In this document: positions 1 through 12,746 of the stretch, piece after piece | Layout: each line of letters starts with the position of its first letter | Position numbering within the stretch: the first letter of the stretch is position 1 | NCBI GenBank assembly: GCA_947172415.1 | Contig: OX359202.1 | Location: 4,698,899 to 4,762,898, forward strand | Origin: Chondrosia reniformis | Lineage: Eukaryota; Porifera; Demospongiae; Chondrillida; Chondrillidae | Direction: 5' to 3' | DNA: 64,000 nucleotides | The notes under the pieces: model-generated | Database searches by the model: none | Told to the model about the DNA's origin: nothing | The model's input: the letters and a program-made list of their open reading frames with translations, nothing else | Made by a program: the position numbers and the translations under genes

Positions 1-26
1 TAGGTCCTATTTCAGTACATATGTAA

Positions 27-996
27 CTACACATTCCAACTTCTAACCAGTGCTACTACTCTGGCCTTACTTTTATCATCTAGATCTTCCTTATCAATAG
101 GGAAAACCTTCCCATTGCAGAATAACTTTAAATTGGCATCAAATCTTTCATTTTCCCATTCAATAGGCTGAATGGAGCTACTAGGCCTTGTAGCTACGTC
201 TTGAGACAGTTTTTGCTCCTTATCAGAGTTTTCAGGCTGAATGGAGCTGCTAGGCCTTGTAGCACCGTCTTGAGACAGGTTTTGCTCCTTATCAGAGTTT
301 TCAGGCTGAATGGAGCTGCTATGCCTTGTAGCACCGTCTTGAGACAGGTTTTGCTCCTTATCAGAGTTTTCAGGCTGAATGGAGCTGCTATGCCTTGTAG
401 CACCGTCTTGAGACAGGTTTTGCTCCTTATCAGAGTTTTCAGGCTGAATGGAGCTGCTAGGCCTTGTAGCACCGTCTTGAGACAGGTTTTGCTCCTTATC
501 AGAGTTTTCAGGCTGACTGGAGCTGCTATGCCTTGTAGCACCGTCTTGAGACAGGTTTTGCTCCTTATCAGAGTTTTCAGGCTGAATGGAGCTGCTATGC
601 CTTGTAGCACCGTCTTGAGACAGTTTTTGCTCCTTATCAGAGTTTTCAGGCTGAATGGAGCTACTAGGCCTTGTAGCTACATCTTGAGACAGTTTTTGCT
701 CCTTATCAGAGTTTTCAGGCTGAATGGAGCTGCTAGGCCTTGTAGCACCGTCTTGAGACAGTTTTTGCTCCTTATCAAAGTTTTCAGGCTGAATGGAGCT
801 GCTATGCCTTGTAGCACCGTCTTGAGAAAGTTTTTGCTCCTTATCAGAGTTTTCAGGCTGAATGGAGCTGCTAGGCCTTGTAGCACCGTCCTGAGACAGT
901 TTTTGCTCCTTATCAGAGTTTTCAGGTTTCAATTTTGATTTATTTCCAGCTATATATATGAGATTTAATTCTGCATTTAAGACAAAACAGGATTCT
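27..996 (-). CDS. Terminal exon of unrecognised gene with eleven 23-residue tandem repeats
   Basis: An open frame runs from a probable splice acceptor (reading ...ctacag at about 997) to a TAG stop at 29-27. It starts with about 22 residues (ESCFVLNAELNL...), followed by 11 copies of a 23-residue unit (consensus QPENSDKEQKLSQDGATRP plus SSSI) and a non-repeat C-terminus ending in VVALVRSWNV. The unit is hydrophilic, rich in S, D, E, K and Q, and probably disordered. Variation is limited to a few positions (K/N, G/V, P/H, I/S, S/F), so the array is young or homogenised. The upstream exons were not identified. It could be the 3' end of the LRR gene to its right, but the phase of that gene's last visible exon does not join this acceptor directly. 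Function unknown. Confidence 0.55.
171..929 (-). repeat. 69-bp coding minisatellite, 11 copies
   Basis: Eleven head-to-tail 69-bp units lie inside the exon above. The unit is a multiple of three, so all copies stay in frame, and opposite-strand frames also remain open by chance. Copies differ by only a few substitutions each. Confidence 0.9.
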
Positions 997-1221
997 CTGT
1001 AGGTTCATTGAATGATAATAGTATAATTTACCCATTTCCTCCATTTTTTCACAACAATTTTCATTAAAACCTAATTATAAAGAAAGAACATTTACTACAG
1101 TTAATACTTTACACCTATCATTTATTGAAAGTAATATTAAAGTTTTGTCCTATTCTTGTTTAAATGTCTTAGCAGCTGCAAAGCCATTGAGTCTGAAAAC
1201 TTCATTATACTTCCATCTACA

Positions 1222-1588
1222 TACCGTATATGTCTGTATAGAAGCCGGGCTCAAATAGAGGCCGGGGCTCGAATAGAGGCAGGGGGTGCCGAGGCCAATT
1301 CTTTATTAGAGGCCGGGTCTCGTCTCGAATAGTGGCCAGGCTTACCCGATCAATACGCAAGACCTCTCGATCGACACGGTTTATGCTCTGCGGGCAACTG
1401 TGAGGTGCAACAACCGCTACGCGTGAGCTTCTTGCTGCAAGCAAACGATGTCTAAAAGGAAGTTGTACGATGTCTCCTTCAAATTTAAGGTGAAGGTAAT
1501 TTTATAGAACCTGGGCTCAAATAGAGGCCAGGTCAAAACTCCCTGGAAAGAAATAGAGGCCCGGGCCTCTATTCGGACATATACGGTA
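1222..1588. mobile_element. pogo/Tigger-like MITE with transposase N-terminus remnant
   Basis: The ends are inverted: TACCGTATATGTC at 1222 matches GACATATACGGTA ending at 1588. The TIR extends inward as AATAGAGGCC-type sequence. On the plus strand at about 1449 a short frame reads MSKRKLYDVSFKFKVKV and then stops. This resembles the first residues of pogo/Tigger transposases with a Brinker-type DNA-binding domain. The element is internally deleted and non-autonomous. Family assignment is inference from TIR style and this short remnant. Confidence 0.7.
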
Positions 1589-2515
1589 CATAATTAAACA
1601 AAAAGGCAGTCTGGGAAAGTTTCTTACTTTAGTTAAGAGGTTTCATGCAATGGTATATAAATTGTCCAAACACTGTGTCTGTTGTCAGCATATACGTAAG
1701 TACTGTGCACACAATAACAATATATTCAGCATCTTTAACCACTAATTCTTGTGTATTGTTGCAATTTAGACTATGATTTTAGCACTCAAAAGTGGGGACC
1801 ATCAGTTGATAATGTAAATGGGTTTACTCATTCTCTAATTTATTCATGCAAATTGTAACATTACAACTTAAAACCATCTCATAATAAACATGATATGTAC
1901 ATACCTACAGTAGGTTGGGGACACCCAAATATGGACACCTGTAGATACTTCAACTTAAAGGTACCAATGTGTCTACCATCCCATAGCTGTTAGTGGTTAC
2001 AGTGACTATGAAAAAAATCCTCCAGTCAATAAAATTGAGACATTTAATTTAAACTTAAAAGAAATGTCTGTGAAGTGATTGGTACTTTTAAAAAGGAACC
2101 AAAGGCAGTGGACATATTGTATGTAAAAGCTCTATACCTTAAAAATCCAAATTTATAATATTGTGTGTGGAGGTGCTGAATCTTTCACTGTATGACATAC
2201 GTATGTATGCATGCACTTGATTGTGGCTGTCTTAAGCATATTTATGTCTACGTATATAGAGCATTGATCCCTTTGTAACTTACACTGTGTGCTACTTATA
2301 AATAAATATATACACACAAGGGCTTTATTGTGTGACCAGTTACATTCTCATACATCTACATAGCAAACTCACAATTTAATGAACAAAAATAAACTGTCAT
2401 ACATGTCACCTTTACTGACTAAACTGTGTAACGTACAAACCTTTAGGTGAAAATGTGTATATACTTACGTATGTATACAGTATATTGATTTAGTGTACAA
2501 ATAAGTGTTACTCAC

Positions 2516-5500
2516 AGCTGGCATAAATGTTGACATCTGTCATAGCCTGGTTATGTAATACATCAATCAAGCATGATCTAGTCAGTTCTTTGGGACAAGA
2601 GGAGTGCATTTCCAATTTCACTGTCTTCAGTGATGAGTTTTCCCTCAAGGACCTTTCCACTGAGTCACATTTGCATTCATCACAGGATGATGTCTAAATT
2701 CATAATGATGCGGATTGTATGATTAGAATACATGCTGAAGGTTGTATTATTCAACAATACGTAATTTAATATTTAATAACAAGTGCACCATATGTACATT
2801 CTAATTCAGTACCTACTTCATGTCGATATGCTCTTATTCGAATGCAATTATAAGACAGCTTACCAATACCACCTGTGACCTATATATATATCTGATCCTT
2901 GGCACTGTAGAGACTCTGTGTCTTTGACACTTTGCACTGATGCTGAATATCAGTGCAATCTCAAACTATACCATGTACGTACGTACGTATGCACACATAA
3001 CAAACAAAATGGACTAAATTGTCTATCATATTTTTACTTTAGAAACAAAAGCCTTAACGGAGAATCTTGTTACTTCTTGCCTTAGTTTACTAAGGCAAGG
3101 AGTATCTGGCTTGGACAACCCTCAGTCAGTTATGTTTTCCCTTCTTTGGGTTTTTAGCCAGAAGCCTCGGCTTTGCCTCCTTCCGGCAGCAGCAGACAGG
3201 TGCACGTCAGGCCAAAGTTGACCGTCATAATAGGAGGGAGTACCTCCATACACCAATCCACCACTGCTTTCCAGAGGTCGACAGGCAAGGACTGGGACAG
3301 GACTACTTATCGTCCAGGCCCCAATCCCTCAACAGATAGATGTCGCCTCAATATCCTTACAGCCGAACAGAGAACAGTTCTCTGCATGGCTCTCATCACT
3401 TCTATTGCACCTTTTGACAGCTTTGGAATTATTGTAGAACACCTCACAAAGACATACGTACATATATAGGTAGGAAGGTACTGCTTGCAAGAAGTGTGAG
3501 GACGTAGAACAAGTGTGGGGATGTAGAATAAGATGTCACTGTTCATGTCTTCATTGTAACTAGTTCAATAGTTTATCGAGAGTACTTGATAATATTTATT
3601 ATGCCATTCAAAACAAGACATGTCAGTTACCAGATTAAGGTACAAAACAAACTATGTACGTCAGGTAATAAAATACAGACTACAGGGGTGTAGGTGAAAC
3701 TTTTCAATGTAGCATCGATCACAGCTGATGATTACTTTCCATATCTTTCTAGTCTTACATATGCACAGCATTATGACGTGATTATAGTTTTCAAGGACTG
3801 AACACTACAATACAAAACTTTGTACAGGTAATACCATTGATATAGTATACTATATGAAATATGCATACTACCATATATCGGGAATTGAATGTGTGTGTCA
3901 AAAGAATGCGAATTGCAAGTTTTGACTGTATGCACAATCTTTTGACATGTATTGATTTGACACCTCAGTAATTTTTGTATATACATCCCGTACACGAAAG
4001 CTTTATCTCGCATTCTTTTATCACAATGTTTACTTAAACCCATAATTCACAATGTTTTAATCTAAGACTTGCATTCATATCCCGATATACGGTATATGTT
4101 ACATGACAATTATCTGTTATTACGAACACAAAAACAAACTTATAGAATATGGGAGGACAGTCAAATATTGTAAAACATCTCAGGCATATACGTATATACA
4201 TCCGTACGGAATGTCATTGACTTTGGCATATATTATCTGACCTGGTTCAATATTTATACCAAAAGTACTTGACAATGCTTATTATATTATTCAAATACAT
4301 AACATTCCATTGGCTGGAGACAGGTATAAAACACAACAGACTATGCCAGACAATAATATACAAATTTTGATTATACAAATGTACGTAGGTGAGGCTTGGC
4401 AGTATTGATCTCAACTAATGACTACTTTCCTGTTTCTGTACCTTTCTACTCTTGCGTATGTACGTATGTACAGTAATTATAACTGGTGCTATAGACTTTT
4501 TAAGGATTTTATAAACTGAGTACTACAATACAAACCTCTTCTGGACATCTCAGTGATACTTGAATACTCTCCAGGTTCCCTTTAGCAAGGTAACACAACA
4601 CTTCAGTACAATGAAGAGGAGCAAGTTCAAGTGTCAGGGAGGGTACATGTGACAGCAAGCACTGGTCAGGTTGATCCAGAGAATACACTGCTGTACCTAT
4701 TTTGCATAAAATAAAAAATCAACCAAAAAGCGAAAAAATTTGTAAAGTACGTACGTATGTAAGTCTAATCAAGCTAACATTGAGGTACGTACATTTATAT
4801 CAAATGTACCTAATTACACCTACATGCAGTCAAACCTCAGTAAACCATGGCTGGAACAATCCTAAAATTCTTTCCATACAAATTTACCCTAATAGTCAGG
4901 ATGTAACAAACTAATTCTGGCTAATGGAGTGACTTCATTTAATAGAAATGGTGGCTATAGGAGGAAAGTTTATATGTAAAATAAAATTTTGTTCTCTGGG
5001 GATTTAATAAAGACAGTATAGAGCAAATCCATTTGTAGTGGATCCTTTGGCAAACAGAACAATTTAATAACAGCATAAAGTTGAAGTTCAACTGACAAGT
5101 CAATGGAAATCATTAACATTGAAACCTGTTATATGCAGTAAACACCCAGATATAGCATACTTCTTCTGTGGAACCAAGGGGGTTCATTATACTGAGGTTT
5201 GGCTATATACACATACGTATATACATGACTGTGGCAATTGAATACATTGTATTGTATATTGGAGTATATCCGGCAATATATAGACTTCACCAAATCACAT
5301 AATTACTATTTTACCATAAGCTTCAAAGTTCAATTCTTCTAATGTTTGGTTGCTCAATGAAACAAGTAAGCAAGGTCTAAAGAGACCAGAAGGATAGTGA
5401 AACTTTAAGTGGAACTGTTTCAGTGTCAAATGACATTTTAACAAGTCTTCCAGAGGTTGATACTAAATAAACAAGAAATATTTATTACAATTAAAGGTGA

Positions 5501-6926
5501 TACCAGATAATGGATAATAATGGAACAGTACAATTGTATTAATCATAATACAAAATGTACATACCATTGATTGTATTTGATTGTTACTAGCAACTACTTT
5601 TGTTTCATGGTATAACAATTTTGATAATGTTTGATTCCTCTTGGAAAACTTAAGTACTGTTACAAGATATTCAAGAGTGACATCCTTCAATTCTAATGAT
5701 TTAATGTGACTAGATTCACATGTGACAAGACACATTTCAAACTGAGTATAATCTAAAAGGAGATACATATATGTACAAACATAAAGTTAACAGGTTTTGA
5801 AGGACTCATGCAGTGGGGGATTTGAAAATGTACATGTACATGTGTATCAATGGATTTATACCTTCATACGTATGTATACAGTATATTGATTTAGGGTATA
5901 AATAAGTATTACTCACAGCTGGCATAAATGTTGACATCTGTCATAGTCTGGTTATGTAACACTCCAATCAAGCATGATCTAGTCAGTTCTTTGGGACAAT
6001 AGGAGTGCATTTCCAATTTCACTGTCTTCAGTGATGAGTTTTCCCTCAAGGACCTTTCCACTGAGTCACATTTGTATTTATCATATGTGGATATCTGTAA
6101 GGTGAACATTATACGACATGTATGCAGCTTCAGAGGGTGTCATAAAGCATTTTACATAAATCCTTTAAATTAACTGTGCATACCCAAAGACTACACATAC
6201 ATAACTGATTACCTAATTTCTTAGTAAAACACATACGTACAACTTTGGTGTACTCATCATTCACTGATGTGTAGTTGTGAAACATGGCATTAGTGAAGAG
6301 GTAGAAGCTGACGATGCTGACCACAGAGAAGAGGGTTTAGCTAGGACTGATATTAGTTCTATTGAGGTTGTATATATATATATATATTTAAATCATTAAC
6401 ACACATCTCATCATATATTACACACTAAATAAGCACACTACTTGACTCACCTCAGAGAAACACCTCAACTTGAATGTAAGATCCTCTAAATGTTTAGCCT
6501 TTCCGAGATAACACAACACTTTACTCCAGTGCTGAACAGTGAGGTTTAGATTGAATGAGAGCTTGATACATGTCATCTCAGGTAGAATTAGATCCTCATT
6601 ACCAATTGAACAGTCTAATGTAAGAGGATATAATAAAACAGTAAAAGCAAAGAAGATTACTATTCACTATTCAATAACTGCTCAACTATGTATACAAACA
6701 AGAAGACATCTTTCATAAATCACACAATAATACAGAGTACATTACATTGTGATAACAACAAATACCACAAAGGTTGACGTTAACACATTAACTTACTAGC
6801 TAGAACCATTTAAAGGTCAAAACTATCTAAAATGGATATTCAAGGGACCACAAAATGGCTACCTTATTACTTACAAGTCTTCTTTCTGATAGAAAGTATG
6901 GCAAAGTAGTAGAATGATGAATTACA
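2516..6926 (-). CDS. LRR-like gene, seven phase-compatible exons (partial)
   Basis: Exons, 5' to 3' on the minus strand: 6926-6875, 6614-6451, 6094-5917, 5752-5565, 5462-5315, 4696-4536 and 2693-2516. Every junction has GT/AG sites and matching phase. The products contain leucine-rich segments, for example SLKTVKLEMH, SLELKDVTLEYL, TLEELNFEAYG and LESIQVSLRC. Exons 6614-6451 and 4696-4536 are related (VLCYLGKA versus VLCYLAKG). Exons 6094-5917 and 2693-2516 are near-identical copies of the same length (178 nt), so the gene grew by module duplication. The first exon listed (52 nt) is the least certain. Neither the N-terminal domain nor the 3' end was found. Sponge genomes hold many NLR and other LRR genes, and this could be the LRR part of one, but no NACHT domain is visible here. 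Confidence 0.55.
3555..4530. repeat. Diverged local duplication (3555-3830 and 4245-4530)
   Basis: The two stretches share an ordered series of similar blocks (AGTACTTGA.AAT, TGACTACTTTCC, ACTACAATACAAA...). The right copy runs into LRR exon 4696-4536, while the left copy no longer has a recognisable exon. This fits the module-duplication history of the LRR gene. Divergence is considerable. Confidence 0.45.
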
Positions 6927-8381
6927 CTAAATTAGGGGTAACTGTTAATTAACATCACAGAAAGTTTAGGTAGCGTGAACATGCATTACATACGTATGTA
7001 TACACATACATATGTATAAATACTATGTAAGTAAAATCGTTCAATATTAGTGAGATAACCTCCATGCATGTGTTTTTCTGACTTCCGAAAGCTGAGGAAA
7101 TTTCAAGAAGGGAGTTCGAAAAGTGGTGAGGCCTAGGCCACATCAGGCACAGCGGTTCTGATGGCCTTGTATAGGGTAGGAACAGGATCTTTGGATCTTT
7201 GGCTGTAGTAGTTTCGTTCCTGTGAGTCAATCTGTTCCTTGGATTTCAGTGTTGTAGCAAATTCTATCCACTATGACTTTAAGGCATTTCATGACTCCAG
7301 TGAGCACTTTTGGGTGGCGCTGAGAATATCAGCCCCCGAACCTCCAGCTTGGACAATGGAGTACCAATAGATAAGATCTGGCTCCCCTACACCGCACCAC
7401 CAAACCATCCATAACAATAACTATTTATTTCATATTGTACTATTTTTAATAACATTTTGCAATAACTCATAACATTAGTTTTCTCCACCTATCAGTTCTC
7501 TTGATTGGTTTTGTAACTCAAATTGTATTATTTAGCTGATGAAGGTCTGCAGACTAAAATGTCCTGAAATAAGTTAATTGTTTCATGCTGCTACGGAAAG
7601 CTCAATAACCTATCTATCATACAAACAACGTACCAATGAATCTTTATACAAATTTCTACATTATTTACAGACAATTAAAACCAGTAATACAGTCAAAATT
7701 TGGTTATCCTGACTCAAGCTATCTGAAAACCTGTTTTCATTTGATAACACACCGTATTCTGTTTATTTAGGCCCATATCTAAATTTTGTGTCAAGTGTAG
7801 CTAAAGTTACAAATGGGCTAGAGGACCATCTTACCCTACAGCCTAAAGGGCCAACGGTGAGGCATCGAACGACGGTTGGCATTTCAATGTAGACAGCTTA
7901 CTCGATGTGTAAAGTGGCTTTAATATTTTCCTTGGTCTAGCACCCCGAGATCAAGGTTGGACCTTAGGATAACGTCCATCGTCTCAAATTACAACAAGAA
8001 CAACTTAAAATTTTCCTGCGGAAAACATTTTTTATTTATTTATTGGAAAAGTGGGGACTACTAATTTCTCTTTGGGACACTCAAAGTGAGCAGCCATATT
8101 GACTTTCATATTTTTAATTTAATGATAATATCATGTTACATTTCAAAATGGATGGCAGTGAGGGTCTGAACTGCGTTTACGCCTAGTCGGGGGCGCGAAT
8201 TACTTGACCGAATCGTTGGGATTTAATATACGTATATTCTTAATCCTAACGATTGAGGACGTTTAGGTGTCCTGAACATTACAAATAGTGACAGAAAAGC
8301 TTCGTTAACTAAAGCTTCCTGAACGCCGTCATTTGTAACAAATGTTGCAAAATATCTCGGCACGACTTAGTGAATTGCATA
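6927..8381. other. Non-coding stretch, no gene recognised
   Basis: No convincing exon was seen on either strand. Around 7530 there is a GATGAAGGTCTGCAGAC motif whose inverse appears again near 33128, so it probably belongs to a dispersed repeat. The 8100-8380 part resembles 28690-28870 (a TTCTTAAC/CCTAACGATT.AGGAC block), which suggests another piece of the repeat family found in SCYL1-B intron 8. Confidence 0.35.
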
Positions 8382-8718
8382 TTACCGTATAGCCAGAAAT
8401 GTTAGCGGTAATTATATTTTGTGATTTGTAGTAAAAAGTGAAGTTTGCAGAATGTTTGCAGTTTATTGAACACAATCATTTTATACTGATAATACTGTAT
8501 GACAACAACAACAGACACTTTGTCATAATGATATCAATGTATATGCTCAATGTTATTGTTGTATATAAAGTGTTCTGAAAACAAAGTACAGACACAATAT
8601 TGCTTAGCTGTCTATCATGTTTAAGGAAAATTTGGTGAAGAATTAAATTTGGCAAGCTTCAAACTACTCGCCAAATCGCCAAATTTAAGTCCTCGCCAAA
8701 TTTTCCCACTATACGGTA
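8382..8718. mobile_element. Short MITE-like element with ATTACCGTATAG ends
   Basis: The terminal inverted repeats ATTACCGTATAG (left) and CTATACGGTAAT (right) enclose about 340 bp of AT-rich non-coding sequence. The TIR core resembles that of the element at 1222-1588. No transposase fragment was seen. Confidence 0.45.
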
Positions 8719-8978
8719 ATTCAACTTGAATATCATTAAACGTACCACCACGTACGTAACGTTACGTAGTATAGATAGTCTATGCTGGCACTATGTCTCA
8801 GTACTTCAGTGCCGAGACAAAAACGATGTATTGACGTGTAAATTAAGTGTTACATAATAGTTGCGTATGATCCCATATTATATCTATCTTTCCGTAACAT
8901 GAAGCCATACAACGGAATCGGCAAATAAAACAATATAGCAGCCCTTAAAACTATTTCAATCTTTGTATGTGTATGTTA

Positions 8979-11900
8979 TTAGCTTCTCACTAACTCACTT
9001 TCATAAATTATCTCACTAGAAACGCTACTAGTATTGGCGTGACAGTATCCTAAAGATTCACCATCTGGTATAGGACTTGACAATTGATAGAGAGCTTCAT
9101 CAAACACCAACTGACTGCATTCATCATCGGGATCAGACCTCTTTCCTAGACAAGTCTCAGGTATGCCATCAATGACTACTTCACAAGAGCAATCAATAAA
9201 ATTACATATTATGGACTTCTGATGCTCAACATAAATGGAGATATTGCTCTTGGGTGGAGTCCTCAAAATTCCTCTGATACCTATAGTAAAGAAATAATGT
9301 ACAGCACGTAAATTCAATTGTTTGAATTGACAATAAAACTTTAAAACTAGTCCAACTGCATGTTTGCCTTGATCTTACATCTATCACCTCGACCTTCAAT
9401 GGATCTGCCGGACCTTATAGCACCATTTTCAAAGTGTAGAACTACGTCTATATCTTCACAAGCAAGTGTACGAGAAAAAACACTTTGAGGCTCCTGTAGA
9501 GAGAGTACGTGCTATTAATAATAAGTGATTATATACACCTAAACTAATTTTCAATTCTAATATCTTATAATCCCTCTTAACTGGTCCTACTAGCATACCT
9601 CTTCTTCTTTAGACTCCTTTATAAAAGGAGCAGATTGATTCATAAATGACCTTAATTTATTCTGAAGTCCCAGAGTACTTCCAGATTTACTCTGCATTGT
9701 AAAATACGGCACTTGATTGACCAAAATTGACAATACCGCCATTTTTTATTCCGGGATTTATTATGACGTCATTCGGTCTGGTGCACAGACCACGCAAAAA
9801 GAGTCTGGTGCACAGACCACGCAAAGAGTCTCCCACAATATTATGACAAAAAATAAAATTTTCATTTTAATAGAAATTTACAAATTGATATTGAAAATTT
9901 TTGGTACAATTTTTTATTGATAGGTGCTTTTTTATAGGTGGATAAGCTTCCCCCGCTTGGCATTAAGCAGTTTGTTGGATTCATTGATTAGAGTGGTTTG
10001 TTTTAATTGGATGCTTTCCAGGCAGTCAAGGTAGGAGCTCTGGTGACAGTGTATAATGCAAGATCCAATTTTAGAGTGATTTAGTTACATATTAATTACA
10101 TATAGGTGAGATATACTCTTGAAAGACTATAATACCACTTACCACAGCAAAAAGGTGAATTTATACAACATTGCTGGTCCAGGAACATTCAGATCTGGTG
10201 AAAACTGGTAATTTGTAAACTGATCTTTTCTTACACTGTCTCGAGTTCTTATACCATTGATTAAATGCTTTTTTGTAATTCATTTCACAATATGTTCCTT
10301 CACATTTATGACCATCTCACCCTAACTTTTATTGACAAATTATATCACTGCCAGTGTGAGTGATCAATATATGGAGACAATTAATCAGCTGGTAATTATA
10401 ATAAATAAATGATATTGAGATGGAGCAGAGACTGTTTATTCGTTATTTCGTTATATTATGTATTATAGGTGTTTTAGTAAAGCTGCTATATAGTTGAGTG
10501 GACAGTCTTAATTTAGATGGATGAGATAACAATTAATCTCAAACTCATACCATATGCATGGGTTGAGCTAATTCACTGGAATTACATCAGTATTGAAAAT
10601 GGCAACCACTGATCATGCACCTCCCAGTCATCCAAGATGGAAAATCATCTACTTATATATGAATTACTTATAGCTATTTCGCCCTTTTTAATGGTATATG
10701 CTTTTTTAAGACTAAATAAAGAAGACAAAAAATTGGTTTTTGACTCTTTTCTCTTTGACTGCGACATTATTTCGATTTGCCGCAAAAGAGTCTTTCTAAA
10801 CAAATTCAAACAAGTAATATTAAGAGGAAAAAAGTAAGAAACAAAAACATTTAAAAATGAAGTTAGAAGTATTAGTAGGATGGCAACTTCATTTTTAATT
10901 GTTTTCATTTTACTTTATATACAGTATATACTGTTAATATGGCAATGGCCAATTGTAATGAAATTTTATATAAGTGACCCCTGAATGTAACTGCATATAA
11001 GTACTAGTCATATCTGCAAAAGCCAGTCAAATCACAGCATCCTCATTAAAAATTCAGCAGATTGTACTCTAAGCAGTTGCTTCATAATGAGAGCATGTAA
11101 AACTACATACCTGAATACTGCCTGCTTCAGCACTACTGACAAGTTGTAAAGCAAATATATCTAGATCACTCGATTCTTCCCTTTTTATCATCATGTCATA
11201 ATCACATTTGTTCTTAAGTTGACACAATGTTTCCAACAGAATTGACCACTTCATATCCCTGCTTCCTCTTAACCAGGTGCTCAAGAGCTCATAGAAATGT
11301 TTGTTATCTTTACTACCCTCATTAATCCTCATCCTTGAATCAAGTGTAATCTTCTTTATGTTTGGTTTACTGCTTAGTACCTCTTCGGATAGTTGATAAT
11401 ATATTACATCCTTTTCAGTAAAACCGAATTGTTTTTGATGCACTAACCCATGGAGGTGTTCAATTGCCATTTTAGACACTAAACATTTACTAGCAGTCAT
11501 TTCCTGGTCCAGTAATTTCTCAAGTACTTCTAGGAGATCAAGCAAGCAAGGTTTCTGTATATATAATCCAGACCTCTGTCCAAATAGCACTATTTGAACA
11601 TTTTCAGGTACTGATGATACCGTGCACAATGAATTCAAATGCATTTTCTCTGCCAGGAACAAACAACACATCTTTTGAAATCGAAAGTTTATTTGATCAG
11701 CAATTTTAGCAAATAAATTGACATTCATAAAAATGGTATTGCTTTGTTTTAGGATCATAGCTACTTTTTCACAAAAGAAATTAACCTTTGTATTTTTCAA
11801 TCCATTCTCAATAGTACTGATACAAATATCAGTAATATGTTGAAACTTATTAGAAACATTGAATCCATTCCTCTGATAGATGTCACGTGACATCTTTATT

Positions 11901-12720
11901 TTTATATATTTTAAAACCATATTCATTATGAACTCATTCCCTTTTACAGATTCCAGATTATCAGATAAACAAGTTAGTTGGATATTTCCAATAATATTGA
12001 TCCATTGTGGAAGGATAATATCACCATTAGCAGATAAATCAGTTGAAAAACTCTTAGCTGACAATTTAAATGCCGCATAAAGAGGAAATCCATCAGCAGC
12101 CTGATGAAGGGATGTTACTGGTACTAGTACTACAGCTTTATCTGTACCCAATCTAATGGGTTTAATAGCAACGTTAACAGCAGCCCAATAGAAAAGATAT
12201 TTTTCTTCACTTTTTAGAGCATTCATGAGCATGTATAAACCTATGTGTGATTAATGTATATGGATTGTAATTATATATATATATACAGCAATGTCAAGTT
12301 ACATACTACTGTACAATTAAGTACATATATACTTAATTACAAAATACTCCTAGGATGTAATCAAGTTAAATATTACAATACCATTAAAATTGAAAATATT
12401 TCTGGAGTCACCACAGTGTACAAAATCTACAAGGGAGTGCTAACTGTAACCTGATTGAGATATTGAGATCATTATACATGCACAATATGATTAAATTTTC
12501 ACATTTTTAGCTACTAGATTCTGTAGGACCTGTGTATCATTCCCTGATTACAAAAAGAGTCAGAAGTGATATGTTTCAGTATGCCACTTCTGTATATATA
12601 CTATAGTTATCATACTTTCTAGCAAATAGAAATGCATTCATTGACTCTGTGAGATGACTTACCAAATGCAGGAAACGTTATAGAAATTGATTCGTTTTCC
12701 TGATTAGGGTTCTCTGTCAT
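8979..12720 (-). CDS. Unrecognised five-exon gene, about 565 aa
   Basis: Exons on the minus strand: 12720-12663 (ATG; MTENPNQENESISITFPAF), 12240-11111 (376 codons), 9691-9599, 9493-9379 and 9280-8979 (stop). All phases match and the sum is 566 codons with stop. The large exon looks mostly helical (YWAAVNVAIKPIRLGTDKA at its start, then many L/I-rich segments), perhaps a helical-repeat protein. The last exons carry RGILRTPPK, which fits the [GS]IL[RK] pattern of the SILK motif used by PP1-binding proteins. The tail is acidic and serine-rich. I do not recognise the family. Alternatively the last three exons form a separate 171-aa gene, using the in-frame ATG at 9697 that lies just before the acceptor I used. 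The 1.4-kb intron 11110-9692 holds repeat debris. Confidence 0.55.
9778..9830. repeat. Tandem pair of GGTCTGGTGCACAGACC-type hairpins
   Basis: Two direct copies of GTCTGGTGCACAGACCACGC are separated by a short A/G stretch. Each contains the near-palindrome GGTCTGTGCACCAGAC read on the other strand. They lie about 80 bp upstream of the possible internal ATG at 9697. A role as a regulatory site is speculation. Confidence 0.5.
10640..10915. repeat. Degenerate fold-back family fragment
   Basis: The segment carries blocks seen in other fold-back copies, such as GACTCTTTTCTCTTTGACTG and AAAAACATTTAAAAATGAAG followed by TTAGAAGTA...GGATGGCA. It lies in an intron of the gene above. The short frames on both strands here are not convincing genes. 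Confidence 0.45.
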
Positions 12721-12746
12721 TTTCTTTAACCAGTATTCTATATAAG

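Noticed and set aside
201-938. Plus-strand 245-residue frame opposite the 23-residue repeats
   Set aside because: Open only because the 69-bp unit is a multiple of three. The minus frame has the sensible non-repeat C-terminus and splice acceptor.
6130-6324. Minus-strand 64-residue frame between two LRR exons
   Set aside because: Contains no LRR-like pattern, and no splice sites fit the phases of its neighbours.
10637-10908. Short hydrophobic frames on both strands
   Set aside because: They coincide with a degenerate fold-back repeat fragment and have no gene context.
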